In this document: positions 7,338 to 15,075 of the stretch, piece after piece
How the letters are laid out: each line of letters starts with the position of its first letter
Numbering within the stretch: position 1 is the first letter of the stretch
Program-made: the position numbers and the translations under genes
Assembly (NCBI GenBank): GCA_013911065.1
Contig: JACERV010000034.1
Span: forward strand, 1-52,499
Direction of reading: 5' to 3'
Length of the DNA: 52,499 nucleotides
Source: Ruminococcus sp.
GTDB taxonomy: Bacteria; Bacillota; Clostridia; Lachnospirales; Lachnospiraceae
Notes under the pieces: generated by a model
Told to the model about the DNA's origin: nothing
What the model saw: the letters and a program-made list of their open reading frames with translations, nothing else
Database searches by the model: none

Positions 7338-8024
7338 TCAGGCAGGTTCTATTTTATCTACATATAATGTATTTCCGTTAACATGAAATTTTACTTCTAT
7401 TCCGGCATATTTCATTCCATAGATACGATCAGGGTCATGCTGGTAAGATGGGCGGGGGTCCTGTGCAAGAACTGCCAGTAATGCTGATCTGTGGCATTCT
7501 GGTATAAGCTCCAGCCATTTCTGAGGGCAGTCTACTTTCAATGTATAATCTTTGAAAGAGCCGCCGAAACCTTCGGAGGCCTCCGGATGACTGTCTACAA
7601 AAGGTAGGTACGGTTTAATATCGAAGATTGGCGTGCCGTGCATCAAATCTGCATCTGACACATGGAGGACGGAGCCAAATTCTGAAGTTATTTCAATTCC
7701 TGTCAGTCGGACACAGGAGAGGCCGAGGGCATTGGGTCGGAAAGGGGAACGTGTGGAAAATACACCCATCCGGCGGTTACCACCCAATCTTGGGGGACGT
7801 ACCGTAGGAGACCAGTCTTCCCTTATAGATTCTGAAAATCCCCAGATCAGCCAGATATGAGAATAATCTTCCAGTCCCCTTAAAGTATCGGGATTTCTGA
7901 ATGCAGGTTCAAATATAATGTCCGCATGAAGTTCTTCCACTAGTCCACTTTGTCTCGGGATTCCAAATTTTTCGGGGAAATTACTGTGGATATGTGCAAT
8001 CGTTTTTAAGGTATAAGAGTCCAT
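7338..8024 (-). CDS. trmO: tRNA (N6-threonylcarbamoyladenosine(37)-N6)-methyltransferase TrmO
   Basis: A 228-aa protein of the TrmO/YaeB/UPF0066 family, which methylates t6A37 in tRNA reading ACY threonine codons, using S-adenosylmethionine. Conserved marks are FPEKFGIPRQSGLVEE, LRGLEDYSHIWLIWGF, the RPPRLGGNRRMGVFSTRSPF stretch followed by RPN and GLS (SAM pocket), and HGTPIFDIKPYLPFVDS. The C-terminal extension after about residue 150 carries the DPRPSYQHDPDRIYGMKY signature. A longer frame opens at 8114 but lacks family resemblance before ATG 8024; AGGAGG lies about 12 nt upstream of that ATG, a slightly long spacing. It stands alone. Confidence 0.93.
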   Translation of the reverse strand: MDSYTLKTIAHIHSNFPEKFGIPRQSGLVEELHADIIFEPAFRNPDTLRGLEDYSHIWLIWGFSESIREDWSPTVRPPRLGGNRRMGVFSTRSPFRPNALGLSCVRLTGIEITSEFGSVLHVSDADLMHGTPIFDIKPYLPFVDSHPEASEGFGGSFKDYTLKVDCPQKWLELIPECHRSALLAVLAQDPRPSYQHDPDRIYGMKYAGIEVKFHVNGNTLYVDKIEPA

Positions 8025-8124
8025 AGTTATGCGTATCCTCCTAAATATAAACAGGCAGTTTATTTTATCTGTCATTTGAAAATGTACCACAGAAAAGCAG
8101 TGAGAGTCAATCACAGCATTTCGT

Positions 8125-8153
8125 TTGCTATAAAATACAGCCTGTAGTATAAT
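8125..8153 (+). promoter_or_regulatory. Promoter of the SseB-domain gene
   Basis: TTGCTA (8125-8130), 17 bp, then TATAAT (8148-8153) give a good sigma-A promoter. The start of transcription would fall near 8160, about 20 nt before the ATG at 8183. Confidence 0.7.
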
Positions 8154-8182
8154 TTTAGTAAATAAATGAATCGAGGTCTGCC

Positions 8183-8977
8183 ATGGAAAATAAATTTCTA
8201 ATGCAAGTAAAGAAGATGCAGAAAATGAAAACTACATATGTAGCTTTTGGTCAGGGAACGAAGATGCCTTTTATTACATGTGACAAAGATACATTTAACG
8301 ATCAGATATGGGTGTTTGCAACTGAGGCAAAAGCAAAGGAGGTTACCCAGAGGTTTAAGGATGAAAATCAGGACTTTATGATGATTGTACGTATAGAAAA
8401 TAACCAGCTTTTGGGATTTTACAGCAGCCTGCATCTCCTAGGGGTAAATGAAGTGGTATTTGTGGAAGAGGAACAAATGAGTAAAGTTCCCCTGGATAAA
8501 TTGGTTATGCAGCCGGATTATTCAAAACTTTCTGAGGAAAAGCGGCCTGTTGTAAACCCGCAGATGCAATTGACGGGACTTTATTTTATGCAGGAAGTGT
8601 ATCGGAGTAAGCCAAGTAATGAAAAACCGGAACTTCGTGAATTGGAGGAGGAAATGGTGGTTAACCTGGTACGCTCAAGATTTCTCATGGCTTTGGACAT
8701 ACAAGGGGGGAAACGTATGCCTGATGGTTCCAATGTAAAAATTCCATGTGTAAAAAATAAAGAGGGAAAGACATTTCAGCCTATTTTCACGGATCATAAT
8801 GAGCTGAGAAAATTCAATACGGGAGGTAAGTTCCAGGCGAATGTAGTGGAATTTACGAATATTGAAAAAGTACTGGGACAAGGTGTAGAAGGAATTGTGA
8901 TAAATCCCCAGAGCATGAATATTGTGATTTCAAAAGAGAAGATTCCGAGTCTTTTGCAGCGGTTTGCCCAGGATTGA
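8183..8977 (+). CDS. SseB family protein
   Basis: A 264-aa soluble protein. The C-terminal half (about residues 155-262) matches the SseB domain: LVRSRFLMALD, VKIPCVKNKEGKTFQPIFTD, then ELRKF and GVEGIVINPQSMNIVIS. SseB was named from enhanced serine sensitivity in E. coli, and its biochemical role is unclear. The N-terminal half (FGQGTKMPFITCD, QIWVFATEAKAKE) looks like a second, diverged copy of the same fold, which is a common double-module layout in Clostridia. The start uses a weak GAGG site 7 nt upstream and is supported by the promoter at 8125-8153. Confidence 0.8.
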   Translation: MENKFLMQVKKMQKMKTTYVAFGQGTKMPFITCDKDTFNDQIWVFATEAKAKEVTQRFKDENQDFMMIVRIENNQLLGFYSSLHLLGVNEVVFVEEEQMSKVPLDKLVMQPDYSKLSEEKRPVVNPQMQLTGLYFMQEVYRSKPSNEKPELRELEEEMVVNLVRSRFLMALDIQGGKRMPDGSNVKIPCVKNKEGKTFQPIFTDHNELRKFNTGGKFQANVVEFTNIEKVLGQGVEGIVINPQSMNIVISKEKIPSLLQRFAQD

Positions 8978-9003
8978 AATGAAAGAACTATAACCCTGGA
9001 AAA

Positions 9004-9089
9004 CGCAGCAGGAGGGATTTGAACCCCCGGAGCGTTTCCGCTCTTCTGCTTTCGAGGCAGATGCCATTAGCCAGCTCGACCACTGCTGC
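9004..9089 (-). tRNA. tRNA-Ser (anticodon CGA)
   Basis: An 86-nt minus-strand cloverleaf with acceptor GCAGCAG/CTGCTGC, anticodon stem TCTGC/GCAGA around loop CTCGAAA, a long class II variable arm (GAGCG-GAAA-CGCTC) and T stem GGGGG/TCCCT-type around TTCAAAT. Anticodon CGA reads UCG serine codons. The long variable arm confirms serine. CCA is not encoded after the discriminator G. Confidence 0.95.
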
Positions 9090-9186
9090 ATACCAAGGTA
9101 TTGTAACAAATTTTGCTAATAAACACCAGTATTTTTGCAATAAAATTGAAGTGTCTTATGGGGTTTCCAAAAATCTCAGGTATGTC

Positions 9187-9215
9187 TTGACAAATTATGG
9201 TACGCTGTATATAAT
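9187..9215 (+). promoter_or_regulatory. Perfect consensus sigma-A promoter
   Basis: TTGACA (9187-9192), exactly 17 bp, then TATAAT (9210-9215). Both hexamers match consensus with no mismatch. Transcription would start near 9222, giving a leader of about 90 nt before the GTG start of the membrane protein at 9313. This is the strongest promoter seen in the window. Confidence 0.88.
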
Positions 9216-9312
9216 AGTAACAGATACTATTATTGATATTGTTTTTTGTGGCGGGTTTTTGGTGAAAAGTCGAAAACTGGGAAATCTATTTTACATAAGG
9301 TTGGGAATAAAT

Positions 9313-9963
9313 GTGAAAAGAGTATTTGGATTATTTGAAGCTATTTTTGATATATTTTATCTCATTGTGGGGTTCCTGGCCGGAGTAATACTTCTAACGG
9401 GGGCTGGTTCAGGGGATGCCAGGTTTTTGGCTGGCATTATGACTTTTATTCTAATATTCGGTGATGCTTTTCATTTAGTGCCGCGTATCAGGGTGATTAT
9501 GAGCGGAAATGAAGAAAGCCTGCGTTCTGCATTGGGAAGAGGAAAGCAGATTACCTCCATCACAATGACTATATTCTATTTGTTCCTATGGCAGCTTGGC
9601 CTTATGCTCAGTTCCCAGGGACGAAATAGTTTTTGGACAATAATTGTATATATATTAGCAGCGGTGCGTATCCTGATTTGTCTTTTTCCTCAAAACAGGT
9701 GGAGCGACCGTTATCCTCCGGTTAAGTGGGGTATATGGCGCAATATTCCCTTTTTTATGCTGGGGGTAATTACTGCTGCATTTTTCTTTTTGCATAGGAG
9801 CCAGATGCCGGGGGTTGATTTATTATGGCTTGCTATTTTGCTTAGTTTTGCATTTTACCTTCCGGTTGTTCTTTGGGCAAACCAAAATCCGAAAGTCGGT
9901 ATGTTTATGCTTCCGAAAACCTGTGCTTACTTGTGGATATTATATATGTGCCTTTCCCTCTGA
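9313..9963 (+). CDS. Seven-helix integral membrane protein, unknown function
   Basis: A 216-aa protein with seven predicted membrane helices (about residues 6-28, 36-58, 75-95, 107-124, 135-155, 165-185, 195-214) and few charged residues. I do not recognise the family. The frame stays open back to 9019 across the tRNA-Ser gene, so the true start must be later; the GTG at 9313 gives MKRVFGLFEAIF with an AAGG-like site about 10 nt upstream and fits the promoter at 9187-9215. A catalase gene follows 100 bp downstream on the same strand with no obvious terminator between, so co-transcription is possible. Confidence 0.65.
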   Translation: MKRVFGLFEAIFDIFYLIVGFLAGVILLTGAGSGDARFLAGIMTFILIFGDAFHLVPRIRVIMSGNEESLRSALGRGKQITSITMTIFYLFLWQLGLMLSSQGRNSFWTIIVYILAAVRILICLFPQNRWSDRYPPVKWGIWRNIPFFMLGVITAAFFFLHRSQMPGVDLLWLAILLSFAFYLPVVLWANQNPKVGMFMLPKTCAYLWILYMCLSL

Positions 9964-10063
9964 TAAGATATGAGAGTCCAGGATATAGGGGAAAGCGGGT
10001 TTCTAATGCGCAAAACATCTTTGCGGTGTTAAAAAATAAGAATAAAAGAAAGGAGTATTTAGA

Positions 10064-11569
10064 ATGGATGATTACAAAAAGTTGACAAATGAGGTTGGGG
10101 CACCGGTTGCAGATAATGAGAATTCGATTACTGCAGGTTCCCGTGGTCCTGTAGTAATGCAGGATGTATGGCTTATGGAGAAAATGGCTCATTTCAACCG
10201 TGAGGTAATTCCCGAAAGGCGTATGCATGCTAAAGGCTGGGGGGCATACGGTAAGCTTACCGTAACCCATGATATTTCCATGTATACAAAGGCCAAAGTG
10301 CTTCAGCCGGGGGCAGAAACCGAGTTATTTCTTCGCTTTTCTACAGTAGCCGGTGAGAGGGGAGCTGCTGACTGTGAGCGGGATATTCGCGGCGTAGCAG
10401 TGAAGTTTTATACGGAAGAAGGAAACTGGGATTTGGTTGGAAATAATACCCCTACTTTTTTTATCCGTGATGTACATAATTTTTCTGACTTAAACCGTGC
10501 TGTTAAAAGGGACCCCCGTACAGGGCGCCGGAGCGCACAAAATAACTGGGATTTCTGGACATTACTGCCTGAGTGTTTCCATCAGATTACAGTTGTAATG
10601 AGTGACCGGGGTATTCCTGCAAGTTTCCGGAATATGCATTTCTTTGGTGAGCATACGTTTTCTTTCTACAATGAGAAAAATGAGCGTTTCTGGTGCAAAT
10701 TCCATTTTAAGACTCAGCAGGGAATTAAGAACCTTTCTAATGAGGAAGCAGCGAAGATCAACGGTATGGACAGAGAACACCACGGCAAGGATTTGTTTGA
10801 AGCTATTGAGAGCGGTGATTTTCCAAAGTGGACAATGTATGTACAGATTATGACAGAAGAACAGGCGAACAATCATTATGAGAATCCTTTTGATATCACA
10901 AAGATTTGGCCACACAAGGAATTTCCACTGATTGAAGTAGGAGTATTGGAGTTGAACCGCAATCCTGAGAACTTTTATGCCGAGGTGGAGCAGGCTGCCT
11001 TTACACCTGCCCATGTTGTGCCAGGAATTGGTTTTTCACCGGATAAATTCCTTCAGGGACGTTTATTCTCTTACGGTGATGCGCAGCGTTACCGTCTGGG
11101 TGTGAATCATAATCTGATTCCTGTTAACCGTGCCAAAGTGGAGGTAAACCAGTATCATCGTGACGGTGCTATGCGCGTGGACGGCAACTATGGCGGAGCT
11201 CCGGCTTACACTCCAAACAGCGCAGGGGTTTGGGCGGCGCAGCCTGATGTTATGGAACCGCCTTTGGATATTGAGGGGGCAATGTGGAGGTATGATCCTA
11301 AAGATGATCCTACCGATGATTGTTTCCGTGCAGGAGGTAATCTGTGGCGTGTAATGACCGAAGACAAGAAGCAGATTCTGATTGAGAATACTGCGAATGA
11401 TATGGCAAGCGTTACTGAGAATATTAAATACCGTCATGCTGCTCACTGTTATCTGGCTGATGTTGAGTATGGAGAGCGTTTTGCTAAAGCCGCAGGACTT
11501 GATCTGGATAAAGTAATTGAACTTTCAAAACTGGATAACGACGAATTAAACAGAGTTACGACATCTTAA
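10064..11569 (+). CDS. katA: Catalase (heme, monofunctional)
   Basis: A 501-aa small-subunit (clade 3-like) heme catalase that converts hydrogen peroxide to water and oxygen in the cytoplasm. Visible motifs: distal His55 in [31 protein letters not shown], distal Asn in [13 protein letters not shown], and the proximal heme ligand Tyr337 in [13 protein letters not shown]. Length fits the family. AAAGGAG lies 8 nt before the ATG. The gene is intact, so the organism can probably cope with oxygen or peroxide exposure if it obtains heme. No clear PerR box was seen in the 100 bp upstream. A strong terminator follows at 11624-11654. Confidence 0.97.
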   Translation: MDDYKKLTNEVGAPVADNENSITAGSRGPVVMQDVWLMEKMAHFNREVIPERRMHAKGWGAYGKLTVTHDISMYTKAKVLQPGAETELFLRFSTVAGERGAADCERDIRGVAVKFYTEEGNWDLVGNNTPTFFIRDVHNFSDLNRAVKRDPRTGRRSAQNNWDFWTLLPECFHQITVVMSDRGIPASFRNMHFFGEHTFSFYNEKNERFWCKFHFKTQQGIKNLSNEEAAKINGMDREHHGKDLFEAIESGDFPKWTMYVQIMTEEQANNHYENPFDITKIWPHKEFPLIEVGVLELNRNPENFYAEVEQAAFTPAHVVPGIGFSPDKFLQGRLFSYGDAQRYRLGVNHNLIPVNRAKVEVNQYHRDGAMRVDGNYGGAPAYTPNSAGVWAAQPDVMEPPLDIEGAMWRYDPKDDPTDDCFRAGGNLWRVMTEDKKQILIENTANDMASVTENIKYRHAAHCYLADVEYGERFAKAAGLDLDKVIELSKLDNDELNRVTTS

Positions 11570-11623
11570 AGTTATACCAATTGAACCTGGAGCGTTCAAT
11601 TAAATAAGAGCTCATAGTAAGGG

Positions 11624-11654
11624 ACAGGGTATGCCAAAAGGCATGCCCTGTTTT
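11624..11654 (+). terminator. Intrinsic terminator of the catalase gene
   Basis: ACAGGGTATGCC (11624-11635) pairs with GGCATGCCCTGT (11640-11651) across loop AAAA, with one G-T pair, followed by TTTT. Confidence 0.85.
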
Positions 11655-11738
11655 GAGGATAAGTGATTAAAGGATATGACGGAATCTATTGTAAGAAAAG
11701 TTGGGAGAAATGGATAAAGTTTCAGTATAATATTTACC

Positions 11739-11779
11739 CACAATAGAGTATTGTGAAATGAAATGGTGTACTTTATAAT
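11739..11779 (+). promoter_or_regulatory. Promoter and candidate operator of the PucG-like gene
   Basis: TTGTGA (11751-11756), 17 bp, then TATAAT (11774-11779) form a sigma-A promoter about 80 nt before the ATG. A perfect inverted repeat CACAATA-GAG-TATTGTG (11739-11755) overlaps the -35 element, where a repressor or activator could act. The adjacent PucR-family regulator is an obvious candidate, but no known PucR box was matched. Confidence 0.6.
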
Positions 11780-11857
11780 AAGTATGTATTTAAGAAATTC
11801 TAAGGGAGGAACATCCTGAGGAATTTTTTGTGTTTCTAGAGGAAAGGAAGGAAATTC

Positions 11858-13087
11858 ATGCAATTTAGAGAAATTAATCCATCACCGCGCACCCTAATGA
11901 CACCTGGTCCGGTAGAAGCTGACCCGAGAGTGCTTCGTGCAATGAGTTCACATATCCTTGGTCAGTTTGACCCGGAATTTACAGCATTGATGAATGAAAC
12001 AATGGAAATGGAACGTCAAGTGTTTCAGACAAACAATCGCCAGACTTATGTTGTGGATACTACATCCAGAGGCGGTCTTGAGACAGTATTGAGTGGTGCG
12101 GTTTGTCCGGGAGATAAAGTGCTCATTCCTGCATTTGGCCGTTTTGGATATCTTCTGGCGGAGATTCTTGAACGTTGCGGAGCTGAAATTACACTTCTGG
12201 AAAGAGCGTGGGGAACTGTATTTGATCCCCAGGAAATTGAAGATGCATTGAAAAAGGACAGCTATAAGGTGGTTGCCTGTATTCATGGTGAGACATCCAC
12301 TTCCATGATGCAGCCATTGGATGAGCTTGGAGAAATCTGTGAGAAATATGGAGCTTTGCTGATTGTGGATTCTGTAGCCACACTTGGAGGAGCCGAAGTA
12401 AAAGTGGACGAGTGGAAGCTTTCCGCATGTATTGCGGGAACCCAGAAATGTATTTCTGCACCGTCTGGTTCCGCACTGATTACGTATAACCAGCAGGTTG
12501 AAGATATTGTAAAAGCAAGAAAACGTGTGGAAAAGGGGATTCGTACAGCAGATGATATTGCTGGAAAACTGCCGGGAATTCCAAGCAACTATCTGGATCT
12601 CGGACAGTTGGAGGATTACTGGAGCCCCCGACGTTTAAATCATCATACTGAAGCGACCAGCATGCAGTATGCGGTACATGAAGCTCTTCGCTGTATTTTA
12701 GAGGAGACTTTGGAAGTCCGGTTTGCACGACATAACCTGAATGATAAGGCTCTTATAGCCGGTCTTAGGGCAATGGACTTAACAATCTTTGGAGATCTGG
12801 CACATAAGATGCCGGTTGTCACAGCGATTAACATTCCTGAGGGTGCAGATGGAAAAGCAATCAGAGGAATGCTTTTAAATGAATTTGGAATTGAAATTGC
12901 AACTTCTTTTGGACCGTTAGATGGAAAAATCCTTCGGATTGGAAATATGGGATACTCCAGTCAGAAGAGAAATATCTTGATTTTACTTGGTGCACTGGAA
13001 GCTGTAATGCTTGCGAATGGTGTGAAAGTTCCGTCAGGAGAGGCAGTTGCGGCTGCGCTTGCTGTTTACAAAAAGGAAGAAAAGTAG
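11858..13087 (+). CDS. PLP-dependent aminotransferase class V, PucG-like (ureidoglycine/alanine/serine-glyoxylate type)
   Basis: A 409-aa fold-type I aminotransferase of class V. TPGPVEADPRVLRAM at the N-terminus, the SRGGLETVLSGAV cofactor loop, VDSVATLGG with the pyridine-binding Asp, and the Schiff-base lysine K197 in AGTQKCISAPSG are characteristic of alanine/serine-glyoxylate and (S)-ureidoglycine-glyoxylate transaminases. The PucR-family gene directly downstream points to PucG-type purine-nitrogen metabolism, but no other allantoin gene is in the window, so the amino donor remains open. GGAAAGGAAGG lies 7 nt before the ATG. It ends at its own terminator (13106-13144). Confidence 0.85.
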   Translation: MQFREINPSPRTLMTPGPVEADPRVLRAMSSHILGQFDPEFTALMNETMEMERQVFQTNNRQTYVVDTTSRGGLETVLSGAVCPGDKVLIPAFGRFGYLLAEILERCGAEITLLERAWGTVFDPQEIEDALKKDSYKVVACIHGETSTSMMQPLDELGEICEKYGALLIVDSVATLGGAEVKVDEWKLSACIAGTQKCISAPSGSALITYNQQVEDIVKARKRVEKGIRTADDIAGKLPGIPSNYLDLGQLEDYWSPRRLNHHTEATSMQYAVHEALRCILEETLEVRFARHNLNDKALIAGLRAMDLTIFGDLAHKMPVVTAINIPEGADGKAIRGMLLNEFGIEIATSFGPLDGKILRIGNMGYSSQKRNILILLGALEAVMLANGVKVPSGEAVAAALAVYKKEEK

Positions 13088-13105
13088 AATAATTTTTATT
13101 GGTTC

Positions 13106-13144
13106 AGAGACGAGCTCCTGTAAACAGGGGGGAGTCTCTTTTTT
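13106..13144 (+). terminator. Intrinsic terminator after the PucG-like gene
   Basis: AGAGAC...CCTG pairs with CAGG...GTCTCT around loop TAAA, with a few interior mismatches, followed by a TTTTTT run. Confidence 0.75.
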
Positions 13145-13277
13145 ATGTAACAGGAAACTACATATCCCATAGATATCTGTTAATGTTATGGTACAGTTTT
13201 TTGTTTCTTATGGTATAATATAAAAAGAATACTGCTAATAATTTTATTATCAAAAAATTTTTAATCGTAGGTGAAAT

Positions 13278-14948
13278 ATGGGATTTACAGTAGAAGATCT
13301 CCTGCAGATCGGGGAAGCAAAAAAGCTGTCCGTGATCTGCGGAGAAAAAGGACTTAAAAATGAAATAAAAGGTGTTACCATTATTGAGGCTCCCGATATT
13401 GTTAGGTTTATCAATGGAGGGGAATTGCTGCTGACCGGATTATTTGCTTTTAAATCCTGTAGTGTGGAAGAATACAAAAGCCACCTCCAGGAGCTGAAGG
13501 GAAAGAAAGTCAGCGGTCTTGTATTGAAGCGGGGAAGAACCGTAGAAGAGGCAGATGTCAAGATTGCATTGTTGAAAGAATTTGCGGAGAACAATAATAT
13601 ACCGCTTATTGAAGTTCCATTTGAGATGTCTTTCCAGGTGATTGTGGGTTTGGTTATGGAGCGTTTGTTCAACGAAGAAGTTACCCAGCTAAAATATTAT
13701 AAGACAACCCATGATAATTTTTTAGCATTGATGCTGTCACACAGCTCAAAAGAGAATAAAATCGGAGATATTCTGGGGCTGCTGGATAAGATGATTTGTA
13801 ATCCGGTGGCGCTTTACGATCAGTATATGTGCTGTTATTCTTCCACGGGAAGTGAAACGGAAAGATTGCAAATTTCAGAAAATGCAAAGAAATATGATCC
13901 TGGAATTCTGACGAACTATAAGTATTTAAAGCAGGAAGACGAAGATATCAGATATATTGTAGAAATCAATCTGAATGTGGGAATTAAGATGTATTTGGTT
14001 ATTACCGAGACGATATCAAAATTTAGTCTGATGGATTGTATTGCGGTAGAAAATGCTATTATTGCACTTCAATATGAGTTTGCAAGAACATTTGCTGTGT
14101 CGGAGCTGGAGAAGAAATTTCAGAACGATATTCTGCATAATATTTTGAGCGGGAATATAGATTCTATAGACGAACTAAAGAAAAGCTCTACTCTTTTGGA
14201 TGTCAATATTGATGGATATTATAGGGTGATTGTTTTTGGTGTGACGAATGAAGGAAACTCCCGGAAGGATATTAATGAAAAGATTCACCATGTTGATTTA
14301 CTGGAAAAAACCGTTATCCAGCGGATTCCGAACAGCAAGGTGCACAGAGATCTGGATAAAATTGTTGTTGCGATGGAAGTCAATTCTGATTCTTCCCAGA
14401 TAGAGTACAGAGAAGAATTAAAGGATGTTTTGAAACAGGTGCAGACATTTATGACTGCTCAGAATAAATATCTGAAGGTAAAGGCTGGAGTCGGAAGAAT
14501 TGTAAAAGGCATTATTCATCTGCCGGAAACTTATAAAGAGGCAAATGATGCCTTTTTGTTTGTAGATATTGCAGGGGATATTGTGGGAGAAGGTGCAACA
14601 CAGATGATGCTCTTTTCCGACCTTGGGATTTTTAAACTGCTGTGCCAGTTGGATGACCCGGCAATGCTGATGGAGTATGTACCTGAGACCCTGGAGAAAC
14701 TATATGACTATAAAAAACCTCAGAGAGATGATTTTATCATGACGCTGAAAACATATCTGGACAAAAACCAGAATCTTTCCAAGACAGCGCAGGACTTGTA
14801 TATACACTATAAGACTGCAGCTTACCGGATTGAAAAGATTGCAAAGATAACAGGAATTGATTTTGATAATGCGAATGAAGTACTTGCAGTAAGAATTGGC
14901 CTTGTAGTACATCGTATGATAGAAAATTATAATAAAAAGGTTATGTAA
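13278..14948 (+). CDS. PucR family transcriptional regulator
   Basis: A 556-aa regulator with the PucR architecture: N-terminal PucR/CdaR-like sensory domain (about residues 1-125, GFTVEDLLQIGEAKKLSVICG, then VTIIEAPDIVRFINGGELLLT), a central GGDEF-like domain (about 280-410) and a C-terminal HTH_30 domain (about 485-545, TLKTYLDKNQNLSKTAQDL, then YIHYKTAAYRIEKI). In Bacillus subtilis PucR controls purine catabolism genes; relatives control other nitrogen pathways. It lies 190 bp after the aminotransferase with a terminator between, so it is transcribed separately. TAGGTGA precedes the ATG. It likely controls the upstream gene through the inverted repeat at 11739-11755. Confidence 0.9.
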   Translation: MGFTVEDLLQIGEAKKLSVICGEKGLKNEIKGVTIIEAPDIVRFINGGELLLTGLFAFKSCSVEEYKSHLQELKGKKVSGLVLKRGRTVEEADVKIALLKEFAENNNIPLIEVPFEMSFQVIVGLVMERLFNEEVTQLKYYKTTHDNFLALMLSHSSKENKIGDILGLLDKMICNPVALYDQYMCCYSSTGSETERLQISENAKKYDPGILTNYKYLKQEDEDIRYIVEINLNVGIKMYLVITETISKFSLMDCIAVENAIIALQYEFARTFAVSELEKKFQNDILHNILSGNIDSIDELKKSSTLLDVNIDGYYRVIVFGVTNEGNSRKDINEKIHHVDLLEKTVIQRIPNSKVHRDLDKIVVAMEVNSDSSQIEYREELKDVLKQVQTFMTAQNKYLKVKAGVGRIVKGIIHLPETYKEANDAFLFVDIAGDIVGEGATQMMLFSDLGIFKLLCQLDDPAMLMEYVPETLEKLYDYKKPQRDDFIMTLKTYLDKNQNLSKTAQDLYIHYKTAAYRIEKIAKITGIDFDNANEVLAVRIGLVVHRMIENYNKKVM

Positions 14949-14992
14949 AATCCAAAAAAGCAGGCTCTTAGGAGTCTGCTTTTTGGATTTTC
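14947..14992 (+). terminator. Intrinsic terminator after the PucR-family gene
   Basis: A long stem, AAAATCCAAAAAAGCAG with CTGCTTTTTGGATTTT and one bulged base, starts at the stop codon and ends in a short T-run. It would also work on the minus strand because the outer stem is A/T-rich. Confidence 0.75.
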
Positions 14993-15075
14993 TATATGAG
15001 TTGACTTGATATTCTATCCACTTTTTATGAGAATCATGTTACGTTTATTCCAATAACTAAAAAGGAGGAAGTAGA

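Noticed and set aside
9019-9312. Long N-terminal extension of the seven-helix membrane protein
   Set aside because: It would be read through the tRNA-Ser region and the perfect promoter at 9187-9215; the part before 9313 has no protein-like character.
10562-11446. Antisense frames within the catalase gene
   Set aside because: Their codons mirror a clearly conserved catalase; no start signals.
13200-13277. Promoter of the PucR-family gene (TATAAT near 13212)
   Set aside because: A -10-like box exists, but no acceptable -35 at 16-18 bp was found, so it was not listed as a feature.
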